A stretch of DNA of 64,000 bases from positions 36,495,493-36,559,492 of the forward strand of contig OX419759.1 in assembly GCA_948567375.1 (NCBI GenBank), in the 5' to 3' direction. This stretch comes from Lunularia cruciata (taxonomy: Eukaryota; Streptophyta; Marchantiopsida; Lunulariales; Lunulariaceae). The notes beneath the pieces were generated by a model, which worked only from the letters and a program-made list of their open reading frames with translations, was not told the origin of the DNA and made no database searches. A program made the position numbers and the translations under genes. Positions 1 through 10,639 of this stretch are shown in pieces. Position 1 is the first letter of the stretch; every line of letters starts with the position of its first letter.

Positions 1-1201
1 AATGTGAGGATGAGCCTCCAAAGTTGATTGCCTTGACACCTCTAGATACCACACTCAATACTTGGTAGTATCTCATAAAGGGAGTATATCTATTGGAGTT
101 TTTTGATGGGATTAATATTGGACTAGCTATGGTACCACAAGTGAATATACTAGTACAAAGGTACTTGTATGTGGAGAGAGATGAGACTGCTAGATGAGTC
201 TCTCTACATTATGTGGCATACTTGGCCTACCAGTATCTTGAGTTATTATTAATGTCAACAGTCAAGGGTTTCCAATAGATCCTACGAGCAGACATTTCCT
301 TGTTGGGGGTACAAGATCTAGAAAGACATGGTCCCATTCATTTGGTGATTTTTAGATGGCCATGTTAGGGACATACACATGTTGGCCGAGGTTTGGGTCT
401 TTAAGATCCCTATTTTGGTGTGTTTTGGGAGATGTTATGTATACTATGACATCTCTAGGTTCATCAATCAGTTTCTCTAGCTTACATTTTGGAGAACATC
501 CCTTTGATGGATGATTCTCGCACTTGGGTGGTGGCAAGTACACATCAAGTCCATTCTTGGATGGGACCTATTGTGTTTTTGGATGCAGCTAGAGTGAGAT
601 CATGAACTCATCATCTTTTTTTTTGGAGGAAAAACCTCTTACCCAAAGAGGTTCTACAACGTGCTTGTGACAAGATTCAACAACTAGACCACATCATTGT
701 TAATGACATCTTGGACGTTATGTGTCAGTCTCAGACGGTGGTAGTGGTTGATAGGTCACCTATGGCACTAGTGAACCTAGTTGGATAACCCTAAGCTACT
801 TTTCCTATACTTGCATGATGTAACTTCTTATAGAGCCAATCTGTTTCAACTTTGCCAACCTATGTTGTGCAACTCATGTGGCGTTTATAGCTTGGAACCG
901 ATTAATTATTACCCTACAAAAGGTACATCCACATCAAGATTGGTGTAACAATTTTTCATTTATCTTGCTCCACTAGGAATCTCCACCATAGCTTTGCTAC
1001 TCCATCCAATTGGCTAGAAGCCAAGAGAATCTATTTTCACTTGTCTTGCATATTGGTAGCTTCAAAATAACGTTCATAGTCAAACACAAAATTCTCCACT
1101 GCACCCTAGAGATTCTTGCCTTCAAATACCCTAGGTTTAGGGGATTGAATCGGATCTTCTCCTTCTTGAACTAGTACTCTCTCTATGTGCTCTAATACCA
1201 A
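1..1201 (-). mobile_element. Ty3/Gypsy internal region, 5' part with decayed gag
   Basis: Internal sequence following the minus-strand 5' LTR at 1202-1626. Just inside the LTR is a primer-binding-like motif on the minus strand, TTGGTATTAGAGC (complement 1188-1201), close to the plant initiator-Met site TGGTATCAGAGC. From about 1180 down to 815 the minus strand encodes broken pieces of a retrotransposon gag domain, matching the better-preserved copy at 8490-9050 (for example a motif like RFQAINAT). This copy lacks the N-terminal gag segment present in the other copy. Below about 815 I recognise nothing, including no protease or reverse transcriptase; an ORF at complement 352-543 is short and unrecognised. 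The element runs off the left window edge or is truncated. Confidence 0.6.
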
Positions 1202-1305
1202 TGTAAAATACCAAGATTGAGGAGAGAAATAGGAGAATGGAAATTCACATTAGAATACTTGAAAGTGGGAAAACTCCAAATGCCTAGCATGAGCTTTGGC
1301 TTTGG

Positions 1306-1313
1306 TATTTATA
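1306..1313 (-). promoter_or_regulatory. TATA box of Gypsy LTR copy 1
   Basis: TATAAATA on the minus strand, conserved in the second LTR at complement 9410-9417. It lies 20-210 bp downstream of the clustered GAAnnTTC modules, so transcription would start near 1275-1285 and run leftward into gag. Confidence 0.6.
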
Positions 1314-1454
1314 GTAGCATACAAGGCCCTTGAGAAGCTTCTCAAGAAGTGTCCTTGAGTCACTTTCTTAAAGTGCAAGCCAAGTTAACAAGGAAGCTTC
1401 TCAAGAAGATTCCTTCTAGAAGTCGTCTACTTGGCATGCAAGCTAAGCTAGTTG

Positions 1455-1481
1455 GAAACTTCTAGAAACTTCTTTCTAGAA
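1455..1481. promoter_or_regulatory. Heat-shock element cluster, LTR copy 1
   Basis: GAAacTTCtaGAAacTTC at 1455-1472 has four contiguous inverted nGAAn units with exact 5-bp phasing, followed by TTCtaGAA at 1474-1481. Heat-shock factor trimers are known to bind three or more alternating units. The equivalent site in LTR copy 2 (9559-9585) keeps all four units although the AC spacers differ (gc instead of ac), which suggests the GAA/TTC positions matter. Confidence 0.65.
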
Positions 1482-1626
1482 GCTATCTGCTTGGGGTGCA
1501 AGTTAAGCTAGTCGAGAAGCTTCCCATGTAGCTTCTTAGATGCTTTTGGAATATTCTGGACTAATTTGGCTTGTTCTTTACTTTGTTAGCCTTACTAACT
1601 ATGTCGCTAAACTCCATATTGTTACA

Positions 1627-2097
1627 TTGATGGTACTATGGATCTAAGCTTAGCACTTGTACGTATATGCTTGCGATATATGTTATGCGGCTCTTATGGT
1701 GAAGTTGCTATTATGTTAGTGTGTGATAGTTGTTTGAGAGGCTGGCATATGGCATGTATGACTTCTTTCCTCATAGTGGTTCCTCAAGAACAATGGTTAT
1801 GTCCTAGATGTACTTGACCTATAGTTAGTTCATCCTTTATATGGTATAGATTGCAAACATACAACTAACGATAGTGCTTGATAGTATCCGGCCTCTTGAT
1901 CTTTTGCCCACCATAGCGTATACCATATACTTGGAGTAGATGGCTATTTGGACTTAGAGGGACCTAACCGCCAACTAGGAGGGACAATTGTGGCACTCTA
2001 GAGTCCATGTATGACTATGTGTGAGTTGTGCTTCTATAGTGTATGATGTTGATAGTGATGTATTTTGTGTAGCAATGTATATATGCATGATAGCTAT
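1627..2097. other. Non-coding stretch, no recognised gene
   Basis: No coding signal found. The last part (about 2007-2090) is repeated at 2548-2630, so it flanks the LTR-like repeat 2098-2520 on both sides. The shared segment contains the words gtgtgagttgtgcttc and tagtgtatgatgtt. Confidence 0.4.
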
Positions 2098-2520
2098 CAC
2101 GGCATTTGTAGCATTGCACCTAGATTGTTTGGACTCTGGAGTAATAGTGTTGGTAGTCATGAGTATTTTAGTAGTTACTCATAGACTACTTGTTGATGGT
2201 CATTTTTTGTGTTTGGGGAATTGATTACATGGTAGGGCCCACCATCACTTGCACCGTTTGCACCATTGAGTGTGTCGTCAACAAGACCATTAGAGTTGGA
2301 GACCAAAGAATATACTTTTGAAGTGCAGCTCCAAAGAGCTCACTTCTTTGATGTTGAGCCTTTGAGTTCCTAGCTATGGTAGATAGAGGCCGGTGAGTGT
2401 CACCTATATTCTCTTAGCTAGAGTGGGTATGGCTTGATTGTAATGAATGTCCACTTATTGGCAGATTATTGAGTGACAGATCATATATTGATCTGATTGA
2501 GTGTGATTCAAGATGTGTAA
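2098..2520 (+). repeat. LTR-like interspersed repeat, copy 1
   Basis: Closely similar, in the same orientation, to 60774-61215. Shared landmarks in order are tcacg(g/c)catttgtag, gggcccacc(a/g)tcacttgcacc, gaagtgcagct, gagctcacttc, gatgttgagcctt and gtaaacaa. The right copy begins TGTCACGCC, typical of an LTR start, and is followed by retroelement-like ORF sequence. Here it stands alone, so it may be a solo LTR or fragment. Short ORFs at 2021-2224 and 60718-60984 are translations of this repeat and are not regarded as genes. Confidence 0.5.
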
Positions 2521-2639
2521 ACAAACTGATTATTTTGGCACTTTAGATTCCATCTATGACTTGTGTGTGAGTTGTGCTTCTATAGTGTATGATGTTGTGA
2601 GCAATGTATGTTGTGTAATGATGTATATACCCATGTTAA

Positions 2640-4900
2640 ATTTGATTTTGCTTGCAACATTTGCATTGATCTTCTCTTCCACATTGTTTATTCTAGTTCA
2701 AAACTTTTCAGTCATGGTCATCCACTTCTCCTTATTAATTTAATATCTCTCAACTTTCAATCACTATTAAGGATCATATTAAAAAAATGGTTGATGAAAT
2801 TCTTACCAGGCATATGCTTAATTTTTATGTCTACCAACATATGGAGTAAATGGTTCATTGGAAGGCATATTCACTCCTCAATACTACCCCATTGAAGCTT
2901 CTTCATTATCTTCAAAAATAATAAGGCATATATTGATAGGAAAATCAATTGAGAAGAATTAAGCCATATAGATCATAAAACATTCTTTGACAAGTGAGTT
3001 TATAACATTTTGAGTATAGAAAACAAAGCCCATGCCTATCTTTGACATATCAAAATCCTTTTTTTTTCCTATTCTTAATCAATCTATCCTCTTTTTTATC
3101 CTCCACCCTTCCCCTCTTACATTTAAGGATTCTGGAACCATAGGGAAAAAATATTTATAACTTTTCTTGAGTTGAGGCTTTTATGAAGATTATTATTTAT
3201 TCTTGTAAACGAGGAGATAAGCTATATTGGTCATATGTTTAGTATCAAATGCTATATTGGCCATATGTTTAGAATAGTATCGAGAAACGAAGAGCTTCAT
3301 CAGGTTCAGCTTTATGAAGCAATAGAGAGTAGAACTGATATGATAGTTCTTCAATAAGAGTACTTTATGGTTATTTTGAGTGCAAAGGAGTTGATTTAAG
3401 AGATGGCTTGTAACGTTCATTATCCCTTAAATTTCATTTCCAGAGCATACAATATCAAGTTGAGAACCATAGAGCTTATTCAATTCTAGATGGATTTTAT
3501 CGACAATCTTGGTATTAGCTTTTATCTTCCCTAAACAAGAAAAATAACCTTAAAATCTAATTGTTGGTGGATCTCTCTCAAGTATATATATCTGAAAGTT
3601 TGTATTGGAAGGCTTCCATTCAAACGAAGAGAAATAGAAATTTGTTGATTTGACCATAATCTCATCCACCTCTTCCAAAATTACTTATGGACAACATTGA
3701 CGAAAAAGTTGTTGAAAATGGCAAAGAAATTAGGTTAACTTGTTTTTTCCCATTATGCACTTTTTACCTTGATCCATGCGTCATGAATCAATGGGTTGCT
3801 CCCAACTGCCAGATCTACCCCACTCATCAAGATGAAACCGGACTCACGCAGTCATGACAGTCTACTAGTTGCCTGCTTCAAATCCCCGCTTTCAATGTTC
3901 CGTTCGATGCGAAGGCGATCTTCTTTCCCTTTGCTGCCTTGCCTCTCTTCTTCCTCGTCTTTCCCATACACCTCCTACAGCCGACTCTAGATAAGTGCCT
4001 CGGTTCCGGCCTTCTGGAGTCCATCCTCTGAAACTGCAGTTGAATGAAAACTGCATGTCAAATTGCATGTCTACTCGGGATGCAAGTCCATAATGCGTAC
4101 GGTCCGAACTCACTGTTAGAGATTCACTAGAACTAGAAGTAGAGATTGAATTTCTTTGGACCACGAAACCTCAACATGAATAATGAGTTTGGTACTGAGT
4201 GTAGTCTCTAGGGATGAGGGTACGTACTGTTGCTGCAGTACTTCCCATTCCATAAGTGTTTCGAGTCTTGTACATCAGTCCTGAATTCCAAGCTTAATGC
4301 TTTTTAACTTTTTCCCAGGCGTTGTACTTATTTCTCATTTACGCTTGCACTTAAGTTTTCATAAACCTTTCTTGCCAAAGTCTCAGATTATGTCAGCCTG
4401 AATGTCTTGACTCCAAGGTTCAGCAATACTTTAGCGAATTTTAATTGACTACATGTCTTATCTGGTGAGAGGGTTCATAGTTCAAGGTTGGTGAGCTTCC
4501 TACTTCGTTGCTGCTCGCTTAATATTCTGATTCTTCAAAGTATTTTGAGTTATACGAAATACGAGAACAAAGTTTCAACTAGCGACACTCGAAGAAAAGA
4601 AATATGGTTATCTTGCCTGTGTGCAGAGCCCTCCTCGATAATGGAACTCATATATCAGTATCTTCTGGAATCCTGTTCTCTATACTTATGCTAAGCTCTG
4701 TCGACGGGGACTTCTATCGTATTACTAATAAAATGCAATGTATTAAGTGCTGCGCAAATGCTTGACCGCATAAGACCTAAAGTAAGCTGCTGCTGCTGCG
4801 GCTATGAACACTGAATGACTTATCACCAGTCTTGTGCATCAAAACAAGTCATGAATGCCACATACTGAGACCAAACACTCCCACAATCCCTGCCTTTGCA
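2640..4900. other. Intergenic, no gene recognised
   Basis: AT-rich until about 3780, then a more GC-balanced stretch. Overlapping short ORFs at 3796-3990 (plus) and 3892-4164 (minus) are low complexity (Ser/Arg) and have no recognisable family. Nothing here can be supported as a gene. Confidence 0.3.
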
Positions 4901-4904
4901 GAAT

Positions 4905-5580
4905 TGGGAGCTTAAACAAATGAAAACCATGCATACGGTATGGCACAGCTATAGCATGCTGTGGTAACATACCACAAGGTTCACAGAGGAGCTTTATTGA
5001 CATCAGGTTCTGCAGTATGAATTGGATCGTCAATAGTGCAACATCAAACTGAACGTGTAGTTTATAGATGGAATTGAAGTCCATATCTGCGGTTTAAGGC
5101 CGTTTCACTACCTTTATCACTGCCTCTTGTCCGATGACTGTACTTGAAGAACTCAAGTAAACAGGTGGGGTTCGGAGGCGAGAATCCATAAGTCGGGAAA
5201 GTCACTAAGGCTACATACCAGAAGTAAATACACACTCTGGTGATTATTGCTTCTGCAGACTCTATATACAACTGCGCTGAATATGCTATGGAAAAATTAT
5301 TACATATTGTAATAGCAGGGGATAGCATAGGGAAGCTCTATTGACATCATGTTCTGCAGTATGAAATGCACTGTCAATGCTCCACACAATCCACTCCACT
5401 GTGATTACAGCCCCTGCAGAAGCTATATACAAGTACACGGGATCTGCTATGGCACAAACATTACATGATGTAGTAGCAGTGTGGAAGTAGCTTTACGGAA
5501 GCTTTATTGACATCAGATTCTGCAGTATGAGATGATCTGTCAATACTCCACACAGCATCAGCGATCAGCGCGTGTACCAT
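4905..5580. repeat. Imperfect tandem array, inverted copy at 8040-8500
   Basis: Three similar units share the block TTTATTGACATCAGgTTCTGC..AGTATGA (starting near 4993, 5338 and 5507), preceded in the last two by a block with ttctgcaga..ctatatacaa and ttacat..tgtaatagcag. The spacing is about 345 and 170 bp. The part 4905-5270 is present in inverted orientation at about 8040-8500. Short ORFs inside it (complement 4839-5084, 5062-5328) have no recognisable domain. The function is unknown. Confidence 0.55.
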
Positions 5581-5738
5581 TTAAGTTATGAAGGTAATCG
5601 CTACGGTTCCAGCCCGTAGAAATAACTTTGTCATTGTCTCTTCTTCGAAGACAAGACTGTGCGAAGAGATCCAGAGATATCGTGGAGCTCCCAAGCATGG
5701 CTCAGAACATCCATGGCCAAAATCTGCACCTCTTCCGA

Positions 5739-6641
5739 TTAAACTCGAAAAGGTCTCCTCTGACTCGACCGTCCTGCTTTAACAGTCGAGCTATGGGTCT
5801 TTGGTCGAGGCACGGTAGTATGAGGGGCTGTATCTCTGAAAATCAGTGAAAAAACAAAATAAAACTTTAGTTTAAGCACAACCGACCAGGCCCCCTCACA
5901 ATTTGCAATAGCTGTGTTAGTGGCTGGTACTCACCTGATGTAGAGCACTTCGCGTCTCTCAATGCGATTCACTGATTTAGTGAACGTCTTCAAAGCATGG
6001 GAAGACAACTCTCGAAGATTTTCGGGAAGCTGTAGTTTTGCATCACACTGGTTCTTGTTCCAATGTTGGAACTCTAGCCATCCGATAGGAACCTTAGAGT
6101 GTTTATGAGACACCCCGGTCCATCCTGCTGTCCTCTTCATGAGGTCAGAAACGGATGAAATTGTGAGCAGTGGCTTTCCTGTGAGAGAGTCTACCATGTA
6201 GACCGAAGGGAGGTCGGCCTCCAGACGAGGGAACTGAAAATGAGCCAGCTGTTTTACATTCTCCAAATGTTCTATTTCGTGAATCTGGAGATTTCCAGTC
6301 GGAAGAAACTTTACTGGGACACGAATCTCGGGCCGACAGAACTCAAGAATAGCGAGCTCTTCTGGACTGTCAAGATGGTTATCTGCCAGAACTTGGATAT
6401 TCTCAGCTTGGATTGAATAGACCTGGGAGACCCTAGGAGGAGATTGGTCTGTGAGAAGGAGAAGAAGAGTCATCATACTCGTATATATCATTCCCAGAAG
6501 AGCCATGTACATAATAGCCAGTATGTAAATCGAAATTAAAATCAATGAGAACATCGTTTTCATTGATTCTACTGCTGGATAGAAAAATGTATGGACAACT
6601 GACAGAACACACAGGAAGAAACGGGCAGGAAACGAATCCAT
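5739..6641 (-). CDS. Two-exon predicted membrane protein, unknown function
   Basis: Model: exon 1 complement 5935-6641 from ATG at 6641; intron complement 5836-5934 (99 bp) with donor CAG|GTGAGTACC and acceptor TGATTTTCAG|A; exon 2 complement 5739-5835 ending in TAA. The reading frame stays open across the junction and gives 267 residues. Without splicing the ORF stops one codon past the donor. Residues about 8-22 and 30-63 are strongly hydrophobic, giving two or three possible membrane segments; the rest is soluble-looking and ends in a basic Ser/Arg-rich tail. I recognise no known domain. The gene sits between an inverted pair of repeats (4905-5270 and 8040-8500), and its upstream region is tandemly duplicated at 6752-7035. 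Splice sites are seen directly; membrane location is inferred from hydrophobicity. More downstream exons are possible. Confidence 0.6.
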
Positions 6642-6751
6642 ATTACTTCTGAAGGCACTGCAAAAGTTACGTCACGAGTGAATGCAAGATTTAGTTGAGA
6701 GTGTAGAGTTTGCACAAGTGGTAGAGCGCAAGACAAAGGTCGCAAGAGTAC

Positions 6752-7035
6752 AGTAAAGTTGCACGCGTCTAGAAAAAGACAGACCGAGTTTTGCTTTCGT
6801 GAGTATATTTATTGATCGGAGGTCAACGGTTGATTTCCAACGGACTGATACTCAGCCCAGCGTAGCTAGTTGTCTCAGGGTAAGAAGAAATACGCTAGTA
6901 AAGTTGCAGGAGTATGGAAAAGGACAGACCGATTTTTGCTCTCCTGAGCGTATTTGTTGATCGGATGTCAACGGGTGATTTCCCAACGGACTGGTACCCA
7001 GCCCAGCGTAGCTAGTTGTCTCAGGGTAAGAAAAC
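6752..7035. repeat. 145-bp tandem duplication upstream of the membrane-protein gene
   Basis: Two adjacent copies, 6752-6896 and 6897-about 7035, start with agtaaagttgca and end near cagcccagcgtagctagttg followed by tctcagggtaag. They differ at scattered positions. The array lies 110-390 bp upstream of the start codon at 6641 (minus strand), so it doubles part of the probable promoter region. Confidence 0.75.
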
Positions 7036-7049
7036 ATAAGCCAATGGCT

Positions 7050-8039
7050 TGGAAAGCTGTGCGGCCACTATAGCTAGCTAAATTTGAAATTCAAACAGCT
7101 AATTGACGAACTCAATTGGAAGTATAAATATAACTGTGTTTTCTGAAAGGCTTTTACTGCTTATAATGAACGACTCCTGAATGAAATGGCTGCCAAGGCT
7201 GATAGGTAGCAGCCGGTTCTTAAGTCCTCGTAAACCGAGGTTCAAGAAGGAAGCGTTCTCGACTTCAAGGAACCAAACTGACTGACTGCAATATAGGTTA
7301 TCCCTAGTAGAAGACCTGGGTCGAAGTATAGGTAGCAGCATTCAATTGAATGATTCGATTTGAAATGGTGACATGTAGCATTTGAAGGCATGTACCAAAA
7401 TTACAAGCATTGAAGGTTCAAAAGACTTGTGGGGAGGAAAGCCTTTGGTATTGTTTGGTATTGTTTGGTATTGTAAATATTTCAGTAGACCTTTTGCATT
7501 GTAAATACCTTTAAGAAGAGGCATTTGGCATTGCAAAAACTCAAGAGTAAGCCATGCAGTGTTGTAAATCTTTCAAGAGGAAGACCTTCATAGTTGTAGG
7601 TACTTTTGGAGGAATGACTTTGTTGTTGTGCAAGACTTTGTTGTTAAGGAAGTTCTGTCCTAACTTGTCTATCATTTAGAATAAACCTTTGAGTATTATT
7701 AAGATAATGCACCATGGATTATGAAGACAAAAAACATTAATTCCATTACACTTTTTCAAAATTAAAATTTCAAAATATTTGTAAGATTCAAAATATTATT
7801 CACTAAAAAATTTAATAAAAAAATAATTATAAATAATAAATATTTTTTTAAAATTTATATATTTATAAAAAAATTATATACCAAAATTATTAATTATTAA
7901 AATAATTTAAATTATTAAATTAAAAATAAAATAAACTTTAAAAATCTAAATAAATATCCATGCACATGTGAATAATTATATAAATATATTATCCACATCA
8001 CTCTCTCATGTAAGATTTATGCCATAGCATATCCAATGT
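7050..8039. other. Intergenic; very AT-rich at 7740-7990
   Basis: No gene recognised. At 7441-7475 the 11-bp unit ggtattgtttg is repeated about three times. The segment 7740-7990 is almost entirely A and T. ORFs at complement 7099-7341 and 7342-7536 have no recognisable features. Confidence 0.35.
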
Positions 8040-8500
8040 ACTTGTATGTAGCTTATGTAGAGGCAGTAATCACCATAGTGTGTATTTACTTCTTATTTAT
8101 GGCGTTAGTGGCTTCTTTCGACTAATGGATTCTTGTCTCCGAACTCCACCTGTTTACTTGAGTTCTTCAAGTACAGTCTTATCATCGGACAAGAGGCAGT
8201 GATAAAGGTAGTAAAACGGGCTTAAACTCCAGATATTGACTTCAATTCCAACTATAGACTACAAATTCGATTTGATGCAGTGATAAAGGTAGTAAAACGG
8301 GCTTAAACTCCAGATATTGACTTCAATTCCAACTATAGACTACAAATTCGATTTGATGATGTGTGTACTATTAACGATCCAATTCATACTGCAGAACCTA
8401 ATGTCATTAAAACTCCTCGGTGAAGCTTGTGGTATGCTACCACAGCATGGTATAGTTGTGACATACAGTATACATGGTTTTCATTTGTTTTTGGTTCTTG
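8040..8500. repeat. Inverted copy of 4905-5270 with 81-bp tandem duplication
   Basis: Read on the opposite strand this matches the left array (shared words include gacaagaggcagtgataaaggtag and cagcatg). Inside it is an apparently exact tandem duplication of 81 bp: 8197-8277 and 8278-8358, both beginning cagtgataaaggtag. The left copy has this segment once. The right end meets the truncated Gypsy gag at about 8490-8500. Confidence 0.65.
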
Positions 8501-9050
8501 CCTTCAAGCCCTTCACATATCGATCCAAAGCTTCACCTTCAAATATATCTAGAATTTTGGAACTGTGTGATGAAACTTCTTATAGAGCCAATCTATTTCA
8601 ACTTTGTCAACTTATCCCGTACAGCTCATGTGGCATTTATAGCTTGGAACCGACTAATTATTATGTTCTTGAATTTTTCCCATGTCAAGATTGGTGCAAT
8701 AATTTTTTGTTCAGCTTGCTCCACTTGGAATCTCCATCATAGCTTTGCTACTCCATCCAATTGGCTAGAAGCCAAGAGAATCTGTTTTTGCTCGTCTTGT
8801 AGATAGTTAGCTTCAAAATAACATTCACAATCAAACAAAAAAATTCTCCACTACACCCAAAAGATTCTTGCCTTCAAATACCTTGGGTTTAGAGAATCTA
8901 ATCCAATCTTCTCCTTCTTGAATTGGTACTCTCTCCACTTGCTCTTGTTGTCAAAGATTTCATTCATCCAACAATAGAGTAAGGTGCTCGATTTGTTGTT
9001 GCATAGTAAGGGTAACATCAGGTATTGCCGCCATGGTTGCTACTCTATCA
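8490..9050 (-). pseudogene. Gypsy gag fragment, broken
   Basis: Minus strand, just inside LTR copy 2. An ATG near 9032 opens MAAIPDVTLTMQQQIEHLTL. Then come pieces typical of plant Ty3/Gypsy gag: WIRFSKPKVFEGKN, a WEKFKN..I..RFQAINAT block, RDKLTKLK.IGSIRSFITQF, and at the end EGEALDRYVKGLKARTK. These fit the retrotransposon gag domain (capsid region). At least five stop codons and frameshifts interrupt it, for example TGA where Trp is expected after INAT and TAG where Gln is expected in TKLKQ. No zinc knuckle, protease or polymerase follows; the element is cut off at about 8490 where the inverted repeat begins. Confidence 0.75.
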
Positions 9051-9305
9051 CACCACTCCCAATCTATCTAATTTACTAACACATAAAAACATCACGTCCA
9101 CCGTTCTCCATAAGTTACAACCGGAAGCACCAAGGGTTCCTCAAATATGGTGATCATATGCATAAAGTCTTATCTAAAGTACGAGGTGATTAATTGTGTG
9201 AAACAATACTTGGGTAGTATTTGGATGCAAAAATCCCAATGGTTTGGTGGAAGTGGATTTGGTGGTCCATAAATTCCATCCATCCCATTCCTGCTCTAAT
9301 ACCAA

Positions 9306-9729
9306 TGTAAAAGACCGAGACCGAAGAGAGAAATAGGAGAATGGAAACTCATATTGGGACACTTGAACGAGTGAAAACTCCAAATGCCTAGCATGAGCTT
9401 TGGCTTTGGTATTTATAGGTAATATACAAGGCCTTTGAGAAGCTTCTCAAGAATTTTCCTTGAGCCGCTTTCTTAGAGTGTAAGCCAAATTAACTAGGAA
9501 GTTTCTCAAAAACTTCTTTGTAGACGTCTTCTATTTGGCGTGCAAGCTAAGCTAGTTAGAAGCTTCTAGAAGCTTCCTTCTAGAAACTACCTGCTTAGAG
9601 TGCAAGTTCACTAGTCAGGAAGCTTCCCAAGAAGCTTTCTAGATGCTTTTGGAATATTCTAGACTAATTTGGCTCATTCTCTACTTCGTTAGCCTTACTA
9701 ACTATGTCGTTATATTCCATATTGTTACA
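9306..9729 (-). repeat. Gypsy 5' LTR (copy 2) with heat-shock elements
   Basis: 424 bp on the minus strand, TGTAACAATATGG at 9729 to TTTTACA at 9306, followed by TTGGTATTAGAGC as in copy 1. TATAAATA is at complement 9410-9417. GAAnnTTC modules are at 9559-9576 (four alternating units) and 9578-9585, with imperfect ones elsewhere. Both window copies preserve only the 5' LTR and the beginning of the internal region in the same orientation. Confidence 0.75.
9559..9585. promoter_or_regulatory. Heat-shock element cluster, LTR copy 2
   Basis: GAAgcTTCtaGAAgcTTC at 9559-9576, then TTCtaGAA at 9578-9585. The spacing and order equal those of the site at 1455-1481 in copy 1. Confidence 0.65.
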
Positions 9730-10639
9730 CAAAAAGCTTATCTAGCCTCATCATAGATATGGACATGGAAATCTAGTTTCAAATAATCCCAAAATACAAC
9801 TCGCCCGAGAAGCTACCCACTCCCCCGATTCGATTTGTATTCTTGGAACAATCAACTAAGGGCTCCCCCGACTCGATTTGTATTCTTGGAACAATCAACT
9901 AAGGGATAGAAGAAGTATGGGTAATCTCAAGTGTCATTGCTGTCAATATTGTTGTTCATCTAATATCGATATCCCCGGTGGTCCAATCATAATCCTTGTG
10001 CATCTTTCACACATGGATCTTTACCCCTTGTGAGGTAAAGCGCCTTTGACACACCGGGTTTGGTGTAACCCGAGCCAATCTTGGTGACCCCTTTGGGAAA
10101 GTGTATCCATGGCTAGCACAAAAATAATAATAATAACACATGATGCTCTACATATCTCACCATATATGCAAGATCACAACCCCTCACCTCCAAACTAGCT
10201 ACCAATGGAACCGAAGTTGAAAAACAAAGAAAATCTAATATTCACTGAGTGCTATATGCTAGAAAGCACTCCGGAATTATAGATGTACTCCCACGTCAAT
10301 CCCTCTCCTCTCCCGTCTCCACATTCTCCCGATCGTTAAGTGTAATCCTCTCTCGTCTCCACATTCTCCCGATCGTTAAGTGTAATCGGTGTAAACCTGA
10401 AGTCAAAAATGATTGCCTGGGCTTGATGCTCTCCACTCTATTGTCTCACAGTCCGTTAATGGTGATTGTTCCTCCCACTCCATTCTCTCTCCCCTTATCA
10501 TTCCAGATAAAATTAGAATATAAATGCCTTCCATAGAAACTTCAATAATCTAACTCTGCCCTGTTTGATTCGCTTGGCTGTGCTTCATGAAGCCTTTGCT
10601 AATACGCTCGGCGCCTATCACAATCATTGTTTCCCACAG
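9730..10639. other. Non-coding stretch with two short tandem duplications
   Basis: No exon could be assigned. A 43-bp unit beginning ctcccccga is duplicated at 9820-9862 and 9863-9905. A 40-bp unit containing cattctcccgatcgttaag is duplicated at 10308-10347 and 10348-10387. The region ends in a splice-acceptor-like tttcccacag at 10630-10639 in front of the Roc GTPase exon; the exon holding the first part of the P-loop was not found. Confidence 0.4.

Larger units (their letters stand above)
1202..1626 (-). repeat. Gypsy 5' LTR (copy 1) with heat-shock elements
   Basis: 425 bp, minus strand, starting TGTAACAATATGG at 1626 and ending TTTTACA at 1202, followed by the tRNA-Met primer-binding-like site. 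A matching LTR lies at 9306-9729 next to the same gag sequence. It contains TATAAATA at complement 1306-1313. Upstream of that (higher coordinates) are many GAAnnTTC modules: 1334-1341, 1393-1400, 1405-1412, 1414-1421, a run of four perfectly alternating modules at 1455-1472, then 1474-1481 and 1516-1523. That is a heat-shock-element arrangement in promoter position. No target-site duplication can be checked because the other end is not present. Confidence 0.75.

Noticed and set aside
1330-1530. Palindromic gaagcttc words as restriction-site clusters or a hairpin
   Set aside because: Their spacing and their position relative to the TATA box fit heat-shock elements better, and no single long stem forms.
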